From Methylophaga sp. OBS1 (GTDB taxonomy: Bacteria; Pseudomonadota; Gammaproteobacteria; Nitrosococcales; Methylophagaceae): DNA of 64,000 bases. Where the stretch lies: positions 186,001 to 250,000 of the forward strand of contig NZ_JAPDMS010000002.1 of NCBI RefSeq assembly GCF_026319365.1, given 5' to 3'. How positions within the stretch are numbered: the first letter of the stretch is position 1; each line of letters begins with the position of its first letter. A program made the position numbers and the translations under genes. This document shows positions 8,912 through 17,013 of the stretch, piece after piece. The notes under the pieces are model-generated. The model searched no databases and was not told where the DNA came from. It saw nothing but the letters and a program-made list of their open reading frames with translations.

Positions 8912-9087
8912 GATGTGCTCCTGTCAGTCGGTTGTTTTCTATTGTCAATAATAGCTGCCGTGAATCAAAAATATGTGACGAAAATGCAGGCATAGAGACA
9001 TTTCTATTAACTTGTCACTGAACTTTGTTGATAATAAGCCGACTTAACTGGTAAATGTTTTTCTTTCAACATCAACGGTGATGCCCA

Positions 9088-9546
9088 ATGAGTCAGCCCA
9101 TTCATAAAATCATGTACTCGAGTTCAACCGTGGATTTATTCAGTGCAGAAGAGTTGGACAGGCTGATGCTCAAAGCCCGCGACAAAAACGCCCATTTCGG
9201 GGTGACCGGTTGCCTGATTTACCACGACGGCAACATTATTCAGTACCTGGAAGGCAGCAAAGCGTCTGTTGATTTTATTTATGGCTGCATTGTTAATGAC
9301 GATCGTCATCGTGACATACACCTGCTATGTAGTGACGAAGTAGACCGACGCGCTTTCCGCGATTGGAGTATGGCGCTGCGTTACATCCCGGAAAACCGAC
9401 TCAGGGACTACCGAACTGTGTATGATTTGTTTGAAGACATGATGGAGACTGACACCATTGATCTCATTTGTCGTCAGGCGCGTGTCTTTTTTGAAACATT
9501 TCTTGATGTCAGCCGACTTCGTGCCGGCAATATGCACCTGAGTTAA
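9088..9546 (+). CDS. BLUF-domain blue-light photoreceptor, stand-alone
   Basis: A 152-residue protein whose first ~100 residues are a BLUF domain binding FAD. The residues used in the photocycle are all present: Tyr10 (IMYSSS), Asn34 (KNAHFG), Gln52 (IIQYLEG), Trp93 and Met95 (FRDWSM). The C-terminal ~50 residues form the short helical cap usual in small BLUF proteins; no output domain is fused. It converges on, and overlaps by 4 nt, an EAL-domain phosphodiesterase, suggesting light control of cyclic-di-GMP through protein contact (inference). Confidence 0.92.
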   Translation: MSQPIHKIMYSSSTVDLFSAEELDRLMLKARDKNAHFGVTGCLIYHDGNIIQYLEGSKASVDFIYGCIVNDDRHRDIHLLCSDEVDRRAFRDWSMALRYIPENRLRDYRTVYDLFEDMMETDTIDLICRQARVFFETFLDVSRLRAGNMHLS

Positions 9547-10313
9547 TTCAGCCCCACATGACTGAAATCAACAGGCGGCAGGGCTTCAAAAGCCGGTTTG
9601 GCGAACAGGTACCCCTGGAACAGCGACACATCCATTTTCTCCAGCACGCTCAGTTCCTCTAGGGTTTCCACGCCCTCACAGATAATTTTGATGCCGACCT
9701 TGTGGGCGAAATCGACTACTGAGCTAACCAGATGCTGGCGGGTTTGATCTCTGTCTATGTTGCGAATCAGGTTCATATCCAGTTTGACAATATTGGGTTG
9801 CCAGTCGGAAATCAGATTCAAGCCTGAAAAGCCGGCGCCAAAATCGTCAATCGCCGTGATAAAGCCCTTCTTATTATAATATTCAAAGATATTTTTCAGG
9901 TGCTGCCGATCCTGGATTTGTTCAGACTCCGTCACTTCAAACATGATTCTATCGATTGGAAATCCATACTCCTCACACGCATTGAGGGTAGTTCTGATGC
10001 AGGTCTCAGGACGATAAACGGCATTGGGGAAAAAGTTAATCGACAACACCGTGTCGACGCCTAATGCAACTGCCGTTTTGATGGCTTTTACCCGGATGGC
10101 CTGATCAAAATAATAACGATTTTTATCGTCCAGCTTGTCAAGAACAAACCCGGCAGGTTCCTGATTCGGCCCTCTCACCAATGCTTCATAACCGAAAACC
10201 TGCTTTTCACGCACATCGACAATCGGCTGGAACGCCATTGAGAACTCAATTTCCGTTCCGTCGGTATCCAGGCACTGGCTACAGCCACTGGGCAATGATG
10301 AAAATTCTGACAT
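9543..10313 (-). CDS. EAL-domain cyclic-di-GMP phosphodiesterase
   Basis: About 256 residues, almost entirely an EAL domain. Motifs for an active enzyme are present: EALVRG, the metal-binding Asn in LSINFF, FEVTES, IDDFGAGFS, the Lys in IVKLD, ICEGVET and FQGYLFAKP. It should hydrolyse c-di-GMP to pGpG, favouring motility over biofilm. A short N-terminal extension carries a CSQC pair of unknown meaning. Two in-frame ATGs (10319 and 10313) are possible; the second has better spacing from AGG. Its 3' end overlaps that of the BLUF gene. Confidence 0.9.
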   Translation of the reverse strand: MSEFSSLPSGCSQCLDTDGTEIEFSMAFQPIVDVREKQVFGYEALVRGPNQEPAGFVLDKLDDKNRYYFDQAIRVKAIKTAVALGVDTVLSINFFPNAVYRPETCIRTTLNACEEYGFPIDRIMFEVTESEQIQDRQHLKNIFEYYNKKGFITAIDDFGAGFSGLNLISDWQPNIVKLDMNLIRNIDRDQTRQHLVSSVVDFAHKVGIKIICEGVETLEELSVLEKMDVSLFQGYLFAKPAFEALPPVDFSHVGLN

Positions 10314-10571
10314 AAACAAACCTATCGTTTGACGTTAAGACGAGTATAACAAGCCTGCCAGCACACACTTCAAGCAATGGGCTGATTATTTTGGCTTTTC
10401 TGACCTGTTTACTCCCCTTCTTATGTTTATTCTTATTTTGCCTCAGACACTTAAGCTTTTTTGATTGCTCACAACAATTTCACTTTTGCACAAGTATGGT
10501 GCGCCATAGATTTTTTACAAATGCGAAAACCAAATTCGGATTTCGTCGTTTTAGACACGATTGAGTCAGCC

Positions 10572-11162
10572 ATGCAAAATGAAATTCTATCGCGAAGCAG
10601 TTCAAGCGTGACGTATGCTCTAGGCACCTTACTAACGATAATGCTCCTTTTCGCTGCTTTTGTGTCGATAGCCTACTCGGGCTCACTCAATCGATATTTG
10701 ACTGGCTTCCACGGTTACGCTCAACAGGTTGAACTCTCCCTGCCTGCCGTCACAGACTCATCTTCTGATATCAGCCTGATTCTGCCTGCGTTTAACAGTT
10801 GCGTCGACAGTTGTCCCGCCAACTTGATGCTGAGCAAAGCCATCCTCGATCAAACCGACGAGAATCTCAGCCTGCTCATTCTCTCAGTACAACCCGCAAA
10901 GGATCACTCAGCATTACTCACCCGTTACGCTGAAGTGACCGGGCAACAGGCCGCACTGTTGGATCAGCAAGCCTCCAGCAGCTGGGATTTTCTGGCCCGT
11001 CACGAACAGATTCGTCAGCCCCGCGAACAGGAACCGCAGCATGCTGGGCACCTTTATCTATACCACCATCCCTCGCAAACACTGCTGACCTATCCCGTTC
11101 CTGATACTGAGACCATCATCAGCGACATTCATCGACTCAAGACAGGAGCCCACCATGGCTAA
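10572..11162 (+). CDS. SCO-like membrane-anchored thioredoxin-fold protein
   Basis: About 196 residues from the ATG at 10572; the frame is open further upstream but only from a TTG and an unsupported ATG. One TM anchor lies at about residues 15-36. The outside part resembles the SCO1/SenC fold: a C-x3-C motif ([11 protein letters not shown], Cys77 and Cys81) in the position of the copper-binding site, a later [21 protein letters not shown] block like the SCO 'VDPxRDT..LxxY' segment, and [12 protein letters not shown] where SCO proteins have their histidine strand. It overlaps the next gene, a chemoreceptor, by 8 nt. The copper or redox role is inferred. Confidence 0.6.
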   Translation: MQNEILSRSSSSVTYALGTLLTIMLLFAAFVSIAYSGSLNRYLTGFHGYAQQVELSLPAVTDSSSDISLILPAFNSCVDSCPANLMLSKAILDQTDENLSLLILSVQPAKDHSALLTRYAEVTGQQAALLDQQASSSWDFLARHEQIRQPREQEPQHAGHLYLYHHPSQTLLTYPVPDTETIISDIHRLKTGAHHG

Positions 11163-12717
11163 TGCCTCAACCCCGCTATTTCAGGCCGACATACAGCAGA
11201 GGCAGAATGAGGACCTCAAAGGCGGTGATCGCCTGGTGCTAATTATCCTACTGGCTCATCTCCCCCTGATTTACTGGCTGGTACCAGCCGGATATGGCAC
11301 ACATTTACAGGGCGCTATTCCAGCCTCACTGGCCGTGTTAGCGAGCGGGTTTGCTTATAAGACTTTGCCCGGAACCCTGCTATCGCGCTCGGTGATGACG
11401 GTGAGCCTGATGCTGATGTCAATGATTCTTATCATGCAGCAGTTCGGTCGTCTGGAAATGCATTTCCACATTTTTGCAGCGCTGGCCTTTGTCATTATCT
11501 GGCGTGATTATCGGATGGTCCTCCTGGCCGCCCTGCTGATAGCCGTGCATCACGCCATGGCGGTACCAATTCAGACTGACGGTGCAGAGCTGGGTGGTGT
11601 TCCATTCATCGTATACGGCCAGAGTTGTGACTGGGAGACCTTTTTTATTCATGCTGCCTTTGTAGTATTCGAAGCCGGCGTACTGATGTATTTTTGCCAA
11701 CGCATGCACCGCCAGTTCACGCTCTCCAATCAGGTCATGGCGGCCATGCAGCATGCCGCCGTTCAACGCGATCTGACCATTGAGTTCGGTGAGATATCAT
11801 CGTCATCGAACAGCGATCGTGCTTTTATCGGCGCTTTAAAGCATTTTTACGATCTTATCAGCGACACCATTAATCAGTTTAAACAGGCTGGAAACAGCCT
11901 GGATAACTATGCCAGCAAAGGGGTAAAAAGCGCCGAATCGAACTTTTCCGCCCTGACAGAACAGAATCAACGCATCGAATCCGTCGCAACGGCGACAGAA
12001 GAGATGAACCAGAGCATCGGTGAGGTCGCTGGTTATACCAGTGAGGCAGCATCGATCTCATCAAACAGCCGTGACATTCTGCAGCGAGCTGGTCAGCATG
12101 CCTCACAGAGCGTGAGTGAAGTTGGTGAACTTATCGAAAAGCTGGATAGCGTCGAATCCACTTTCGATCAACTGAGCCACGATATTGCTTCAATCAATGC
12201 TGCAATCGAATTGATTACTGAGATATCCAACCAAACCAGCCTGTTGTCACTGAATGCTTCCATTGAAGCGGCCAGAGCCGGAGAACACGGTCGTGGTTTT
12301 TCGGTGGTGGCAGAGGAAGTCAGGCTACTGGCTGAAAAAAGTAAACAGGCAACCCAGTCCATCTTAGACACCGCCGAGCAGATTGACAGCTCGGTCAAGC
12401 TAGTTATCAGCGAGATTGGCGCCTGTCATGACAGCGGTAAACAGGTGATAACCGGCGTCAACCACAGCAGTGTCAGCATGCGTGAAGCGGCAGAACAGTC
12501 CGAGCTCATCAATAAACTCAACCGGCAGATTGCAGAGATGATGGAGGAACAAAGCGTCGTTTCAGCACAAATCAGTCAGACGATGCATGAACTGTTCGAT
12601 ACTAACAGCGCGATCATCACAACCATAGAAGACTCGGTCAATCAAAGCCGACAGACGCAGTTGCTGGCAACAGATTTGTTAGGGCAGGCTAATCAGTTCA
12701 ATACTTTAAGCAGTTAA
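11155..12717 (+). CDS. Methyl-accepting chemotaxis protein with His-rich membrane sensor
   Basis: A 520-residue chemoreceptor. Residues ~25-185 form about five hydrophobic helices with no large periplasmic loop, carrying the conserved-looking [13 protein letters not shown] and [10 protein letters not shown] segments; His103, 105, 132, 133 and 166 lie in or near the membrane and could bind haem or metal. No clear HAMP domain is seen. Residues ~230-520 are the cytoplasmic signalling domain with the hairpin tip [24 protein letters not shown] that contacts CheA and CheW. It is translated from inside the SCO-like gene, so the two probably work together. A terminator follows. Confidence 0.88.
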   Translation: MANASTPLFQADIQQRQNEDLKGGDRLVLIILLAHLPLIYWLVPAGYGTHLQGAIPASLAVLASGFAYKTLPGTLLSRSVMTVSLMLMSMILIMQQFGRLEMHFHIFAALAFVIIWRDYRMVLLAALLIAVHHAMAVPIQTDGAELGGVPFIVYGQSCDWETFFIHAAFVVFEAGVLMYFCQRMHRQFTLSNQVMAAMQHAAVQRDLTIEFGEISSSSNSDRAFIGALKHFYDLISDTINQFKQAGNSLDNYASKGVKSAESNFSALTEQNQRIESVATATEEMNQSIGEVAGYTSEAASISSNSRDILQRAGQHASQSVSEVGELIEKLDSVESTFDQLSHDIASINAAIELITEISNQTSLLSLNASIEAARAGEHGRGFSVVAEEVRLLAEKSKQATQSILDTAEQIDSSVKLVISEIGACHDSGKQVITGVNHSSVSMREAAEQSELINKLNRQIAEMMEEQSVVSAQISQTMHELFDTNSAIITTIEDSVNQSRQTQLLATDLLGQANQFNTLSS

Positions 12718-12728
12718 ATACCGAACAT

Positions 12729-12760
12729 AAAAAACCCGGCCAGATGGCCGGGTTTTCGTT
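12729..12760 (+). terminator. Rho-independent terminator after the chemoreceptor
   Basis: Stem aaaacccggcc / ggccgggtttt with a 4-nt loop, 14 nt after the stop, followed by T residues. The A and T runs on both sides could allow it to work in both directions. Confidence 0.85.
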
Positions 12761-12977
12761 AATACAGGTAGTCACTCAGCGCTAAGCATCATCCATGATG
12801 ACGGTGAGCTGAAGCCGGACAAAGCAATAAACCGGCAGATTACAACTCCACAAGATTGAGGAAAACTTTAATCTTCGCTGAGGACCTTACGTTAAAACCT
12901 GACTGTTTTCACTGACACGGTGACTCTCCTTATACCGGTCAGGATATTTCTGAATCCATTCAGGACGGCACGGGCGG

Positions 12978-13415
12978 TTACTTAGACTGCCCCTGGCTGA
13001 AAGACTTTAATAATGCCCGGGCTTCATCACTATACCCCACCACGACACCCGCAATCAGGGTCGTGGCCAGCGATTTGCCGGGATGCTTTTTAATATAATC
13101 AGCCAGTGCCGGATTCTCCAGACAGCGGGTTAAGGCTTCCACTTCATCAGACGGTCTGTCTTCTGCGGTGCTGGTTGCAGGACGAGGTGGTTTGTTGATT
13201 AAAATCGCCACACCCGTCACCAGCAACCCCAATCCCAGATAGCTTCCGGCAGTGATCAACGCTGCCAGATGACTGGGAAAATGCGCTGCAAGCGCCATAT
13301 AGACTGCGACACCGACGAACACCAGGGCCAGAAAGCCAATCATGAGCGTCAGAATGACAGCTATTGTGCTGTACTGCAGTCTTGACCGCCAATTCATGCG
13401 CGTATTTGCCGTCAT
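12978..13415 (-). CDS. YqjE/holin-superfamily-like small membrane protein
   Basis: A 145-residue protein with two hydrophobic segments (about residues 17-40 and 48-70), then a soluble tail rich in Ala, Leu and Lys. It follows a DUF883 (ElaB/YqjD-type) gene by 11 nt, the order seen for yqjD-yqjE in enterobacteria, where YqjE belongs to a holin-like DUF1469 family. Assignment is by layout and topology rather than by a clear motif. A GGATC-type ribosome binding site precedes the ATG. Likely a stress or stationary-phase membrane protein. Confidence 0.55.
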   Translation of the reverse strand: MTANTRMNWRSRLQYSTIAVILTLMIGFLALVFVGVAVYMALAAHFPSHLAALITAGSYLGLGLLVTGVAILINKPPRPATSTAEDRPSDEVEALTRCLENPALADYIKKHPGKSLATTLIAGVVVGYSDEARALLKSFSQGQSK

Positions 13416-13426
13416 GCTGTCAGATC

Positions 13427-13729
13427 CTATCGGTCCAGAATTTTGCCGATCAGCATGCCCACACCGAAAGCCACGGCCAGACTGCTGAAAGGATGGTTTT
13501 CCACGCCCTCCTGGGCCTGATGCGCCGCGTCGCGTGCATAGCCTCTGGCCTGATCCGCTGTATCCCGTGCTTGCTGACGGGCCTGCTCAGCAGTCTGGCG
13601 AAGTCTGTTCTGACCTTCACTGGCATAATCTTCAGACAGCTTTTTCATCGTTTTGGTCAGTTCGCTGAAATCATTGCGAAGCGCTTTCATTTGCTCTTGT
13701 AGGTCTTGCTCGTTCGATTGAGTCGCCAT
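13427..13729 (-). CDS. DUF883 (ElaB/YqjD-type) membrane-anchored protein
   Basis: A 100-residue protein with a long charged helix, probably coiled coil (EQMKALRNDFSELTKTMKKL, then Ala/Gln/Arg-rich heptads), and a C-terminal glycine-containing TM helix (LAVAFGVGMLIGKIL). This is the plan of ElaB/YqjD proteins, which sit in the inner membrane and bind ribosomes in stationary phase. AAGGAGG lies 7 nt before the ATG. It is the middle gene of a three-gene minus-strand unit with a small lipoprotein upstream and a YqjE-like protein downstream. Confidence 0.82.
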   Translation of the reverse strand: MATQSNEQDLQEQMKALRNDFSELTKTMKKLSEDYASEGQNRLRQTAEQARQQARDTADQARGYARDAAHQAQEGVENHPFSSLAVAFGVGMLIGKILDR

Positions 13730-13777
13730 GAGTTAACCTCCTTGAATAAAAAATTTAAGATTCACATGCTGCTTGGC

Positions 13778-13987
13778 TTATTGCTGCATTTGATCCTCTG
13801 CTTCATCAGCTGCGTCTTCAATAGCATCACCGGTATCTTCCATAGCTTCGCCCATTTCTTCAGCTGCTTCTTCGGTTGGGCTCTGATTATCGCAGGCTGC
13901 CAGAAGACCGAAACTGGATAAAGCGAACATGAGCATCAGCATGCGAGCCAGCATTGAGTAAGTTTTGGATTCGAACATTGATTGCAT
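13778..13987 (-). CDS. Small acidic lipoprotein, unknown function
   Basis: A 69-residue protein. The ATG at 13987 is chosen because AAGGAGG precedes it by 6 nt; an in-frame ATG upstream lacks this. The signal peptide ends with lipobox LLAAC (Cys32). The mature part is very acidic with an AEEMGEAMEDTGDAIEDA repeat pattern that resembles the tail of the entericidins encoded divergently at 14365-14720. It heads the unit with the DUF883 gene. Function unknown; an envelope stress role is inferred. Confidence 0.7.
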   Translation of the reverse strand: MQSMFESKTYSMLARMLMLMFALSSFGLLAACDNQSPTEEAAEEMGEAMEDTGDAIEDAADEAEDQMQQ

Positions 13988-14364
13988 TTGGTACCTCCTT
14001 GAAAACAAGTCTTAACGGTAGTTCTGAGGAACCGTTTTCCTCTCACTTTCGTGACAAGCATGTCAGTGATTGGTTCAGATAACGACAGTCTATGTGCGAA
14101 CTGCGTCGCAATCATGACAGTTAAAATTGCTTTCGCACTGCAATTTTTATTGATTCATTTCCACCATAACATACTCACTGATTGAATGAATTTATCGAAC
14201 GAAAAGCGTAAATGTCGGCAAAGTGTGAAACCGGTCGTGAACTTTCAACGCCTGACACCATCACAAGTAGTGAAAACCATTAATTGCGGAAAATTAAATC
14301 AAAACATCGATTATTTGATGTTTCTTGACCTGAGAGGTCTTCACTAAAAATGGAGGAGATGCTT
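13988..14364. other. Divergent intergenic region before the entericidin pair
   Basis: 377 nt, AT-rich, with no convincing gene. It separates the minus-strand small lipoprotein from the plus-strand entericidin genes and must hold both promoters. Just before the first entericidin are two small inverted repeats, aacatc/gatgtt at 14303-14322 and gacct/aggtc at about 14326-14338, that could be operator or leader structures. Confidence 0.45.
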
Positions 14365-14493
14365 ATGAAATTCATGACATCAACCGTTCTGGGATTGACC
14401 ATTGCCTTTGCCGTATCAGCCTGCAACACCATTGAAGGTGCTGGCGAAGACATCGAAGCAGGTGGCCAGGCAGTCGAAGACGCTGCTGAATAG
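14365..14493 (+). CDS. Entericidin-like lipoprotein 1
   Basis: A 42-residue protein starting MKFMTSTVLGL, with a lipobox at VSAC and the entericidin core CNTIEGAGEDIEAGG. A GGAGG ribosome binding site lies about 9 nt before the ATG. In E. coli the tandem EcnA (antidote, 41 aa) and EcnB (bacteriolytic toxin, 48 aa) have the same size order as the pair here. Which of the two is toxic cannot be told from sequence. Confidence 0.78.
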   Translation: MKFMTSTVLGLTIAFAVSACNTIEGAGEDIEAGGQAVEDAAE

Positions 14494-14576
14494 GCGGTCT
14501 AACAACACCTCGCAATAACAGGGGGGTATAGCAAGAAGCCTCCTCATTCCACCCACCAATCAGAAAGGACGTGTTT

Positions 14577-14720
14577 ATGAAACTAATGACATCAATCATT
14601 TTCGGACTGACTTTTGCCTTTGCCTTGTCAGCCTGCAACACCATTGAAGGTGCGGGTGAAGACGTGGAAGCGGCCGGTAGTGCCATTGACGAAACGGCTG
14701 AAGAAAATACCAACTATTAA
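14577..14720 (+). CDS. Entericidin-like lipoprotein 2
   Basis: A 47-residue paralogue of the preceding gene, starting MKLMTSIIFGLTFAFALSAC and keeping CNTIEGAGEDVEAAG. AGAAAGGA precedes the ATG. It differs by a longer acidic tail ending in EENTNY. The two genes share most of their signal peptide and core, so they arose by tandem duplication or match the ecnA/ecnB arrangement. A UUCG-loop terminator follows 17 nt after the stop. Confidence 0.78.
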   Translation: MKLMTSIIFGLTFAFALSACNTIEGAGEDVEAAGSAIDETAEENTNY

Positions 14721-14736
14721 TCACCTGGCCGACAAA

Positions 14737-14763
14737 AGCCCATCTTCGGATGGGCTTTTTTTA
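14737..14763 (+). terminator. Rho-independent terminator after the entericidin pair
   Basis: Stem agcccatc / gatgggct closed by a TTCG tetraloop and followed by seven T. Confidence 0.9.
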
Positions 14764-14869
14764 TGGGCCGGGTGATAACCCAGTTGAATCTGCAAAGGAA
14801 AAAGAATCAGTGAGACGCTGAAACTTAATCAGTGATTAAATCTGGTCGGTACGATTGAATCTATTTCCA

Positions 14870-15511
14870 TCATGGTGCCAGTCGCTGTTTCAGCCATTGA
14901 CCTTCCTCCGTCAACGTGTAGGCAATGCGGTCGTGTAAACGCGAGGGGCGACCCTGCCAGAACTCCCAGTAGTCCGGGAGTAAACGATAACCGCCCCAGT
15001 GTGGCGGCCGTGGGGGATGCAAGCCATACTCGGCACCGTAGCGGGCCGCATTAGCGACAATCGTCTTCCGCCCGGGAATGACATGACTTTGGGGTGATGC
15101 CCAGGCACCAATGCGATGGCTCAGCGGACGTGAATTAAAGTAGTCATCCGAGGCTTTGGCATCAATCTTTTCCACCCGACCCTCAACCCGGATCACACGT
15201 TCCAGTTCGGCCCAGTAAAATTGCAGGGCAGCAAAATCGTTGTGTTCCAGGTGCTGACCTTTGCGGCTTTGATAGTTCGAAAACCAAATGATGCCATGGA
15301 TATCGTGGTCCTTGATGAGTACCGGCCTGCAGGCGGGACGGCCGCGTTCATCAACCGTCGCCAGCGTCATGGCATTAGGCTCAAAAAAACCGTACTTCAG
15401 TGCTTCATCGAACCATTTCTGAAACTGGTTATAAGGCTCACTGGCCGTTTCATTTTCATCCAGCTGCCCTTTTTCGTATGTCTTACGTAAATCCTGTAAG
15501 GATCTGTCCAT
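14870..15511 (-). CDS. pdxH: Pyridoxamine 5'-phosphate oxidase
   Basis: A 213-residue FMN enzyme that oxidises pyridoxine/pyridoxamine 5'-phosphate to pyridoxal 5'-phosphate, the last step of vitamin B6 synthesis and salvage. Family marks run the whole length: the N-terminal MRKTYE-like [26 protein letters not shown] (FMN/PLP binding), SRKGQHL, the [18 protein letters not shown] block, and the C-terminal [19 protein letters not shown] and RLHDRIAY. Full length. Single transcription unit as far as seen. Confidence 0.95.
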   Translation of the reverse strand: MDRSLQDLRKTYEKGQLDENETASEPYNQFQKWFDEALKYGFFEPNAMTLATVDERGRPACRPVLIKDHDIHGIIWFSNYQSRKGQHLEHNDFAALQFYWAELERVIRVEGRVEKIDAKASDDYFNSRPLSHRIGAWASPQSHVIPGRKTIVANAARYGAEYGLHPPRPPHWGGYRLLPDYWEFWQGRPSRLHDRIAYTLTEEGQWLKQRLAP

Positions 15512-15637
15512 TGCTTTCTCGCCTGTGCTTGCTTCAGTCCGCTGAGTTGAAGTCAGTGATAATGACTGTGACCATTTTCACTTAGTTATCACTGCTGTTG
15601 TGAATAATCTGTGATTCATTTTCGTTGAGTATTCATT

Positions 15638-15853
15638 ATGAACCCGATTCATCCCAACAAACTGCCCTTATCTAAATGGACCGCCAGGCAGCCGCTGAAC
15701 CGGGAAAAACATTTTCTGGTCAGCAAAGTCAGCCGCGATGAACAGGGCAGGATTACAGACTGTGAGCTCGAGGCAGTAATCAGCAAAAAAATCTACCACA
15801 TTGACTGGCGTCAGTTGAAAGACAGTGAGCGTTGGCTACAGGGCTGGCAATGA
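15638..15853 (+). CDS. TIGR02450 family tryptophan-rich small protein
   Basis: A 71-residue protein beginning MNPIHPNKLPLSKWTA and continuing EKHFLVSKV, a Cys-Glu-Leu-Glu-Ala-Val segment and the ending W-R-Q-L-K-D-S-E-R-W-L-Q-G-W. These tryptophan positions define the uncharacterised TIGR02450 (DUF2389) family, common in marine gammaproteobacteria and cyanobacteria. Function is unknown. A porin gene follows 89 nt downstream on the same strand. Confidence 0.8.
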   Translation: MNPIHPNKLPLSKWTARQPLNREKHFLVSKVSRDEQGRITDCELEAVISKKIYHIDWRQLKDSERWLQGWQ

Positions 15854-15942
15854 GTCCTATTCCATCTTTACCCGATTCAATGCGCTGGCAGCGTTTTATT
15901 TTTTCACTAAAGGGAGACCCCGTTTAAGAAACAGGAGACTTT

Positions 15943-17013
15943 ATGCGTTTTACCAAGACCTACAGCTCGATGACATTACCCTGTCTGGCTCTAAGTCTTT
16001 TCACTCCATCGCTATCGGCTCAGGAGACTGAAGCGTCTGATCCTTTCCGTTACGACTTTTATCTATCCCTGCGCATGCAGGCAGAGTCAGTGCATCCTGA
16101 CAATGATGTGGCAATGAATGATTACCGTGGTCTGCGCGATGCGTTTTCCCGGGTCGGGGTCAACGCGGCTTACCGTTTTTCTGAAGATTACCGCCTGTTT
16201 GGTCAGCTGGAAGTACCGTTTGATACCGCCAATTTTCGTTTCGGCGACCCTTATGATCAGGGTGACGCCGGCCGCGATGACCGGGAAGATTTACGGGTCG
16301 CCCGCCTCGGTCTGGAATCCCCCCTCGGCACCTGGGTGGCGGGTCAGCAGTGGATGCCCTATTACAACACCATCACCTACCCGGTAGACCAGTTCAGCAC
16401 CTTCTACAGCGGTTTTGCCACCTACACCACGTTTCGCGTCAAGGAAACGCTGAGTTACGTCAGCCCGACCATGAAAGGCTTCAGCTTTGGCGGGTCTTAT
16501 TCCTCGGCAGCCGGCAATGAACGTTCTCCATCACGGATTGATGATCGCCGGATTCAGGCTTTTGCCCGCTACAGCTATAACGGCACGGTGCTGGCCATAG
16601 GCATGGATGATCGCGGCAATGCCGATGGATACAAAGATCGGCTGTACGGTTTTTCAGCGGCCAAGCGCTTTGATAACTGGAGCGTGGTATTCAAATATGA
16701 AACCACCGATACCGACAACCCCAACAGTTTCTACGGTGACGGTGCCGAGGCCTTCAACCTCTACACCGAATACCGTCACGACAAGTTTACCTACAAGGCG
16801 ATGATCGCGGAGGTCGAATCCTACGGCGAGACCGTGCTGCATCTGGGCATCGATCATCAATTCAAGGAAAACCTGATCCTGTTTGCCGAGTACTATCAGG
16901 AGCAGGAAACCGCTGCTTTAACCGGCAAACAGGAAGGTCTAGCCGGCTTTAACAGCGGCATCAGCGGCGGTAAAGTCTTCGCCGCCGGCTTTCGCTACCA
17001 CTTTGGTTTCTAG
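15943..17013 (+). CDS. Outer membrane porin
   Basis: A 356-residue protein with a signal peptide (cleavage near SLSAQETEA) and a chain of amphipathic beta strands ending in the outer-membrane C-terminal signature AAGFRYHFGF with a terminal Phe. The pattern (FRYDFYLSLRMQAE at the start, alternating aromatic strands, GRDDREDLRVARLGLES) fits trimeric general porins. An ACAGGAG ribosome binding site precedes the ATG. It overlaps the 3' end of the BCCT transporter by 4 nt on the opposite strand. Substrate unknown; passage of small osmolytes is possible from context. Confidence 0.82.
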   Translation: MRFTKTYSSMTLPCLALSLFTPSLSAQETEASDPFRYDFYLSLRMQAESVHPDNDVAMNDYRGLRDAFSRVGVNAAYRFSEDYRLFGQLEVPFDTANFRFGDPYDQGDAGRDDREDLRVARLGLESPLGTWVAGQQWMPYYNTITYPVDQFSTFYSGFATYTTFRVKETLSYVSPTMKGFSFGGSYSSAAGNERSPSRIDDRRIQAFARYSYNGTVLAIGMDDRGNADGYKDRLYGFSAAKRFDNWSVVFKYETTDTDNPNSFYGDGAEAFNLYTEYRHDKFTYKAMIAEVESYGETVLHLGIDHQFKENLILFAEYYQEQETAALTGKQEGLAGFNSGISGGKVFAAGFRYHFGF

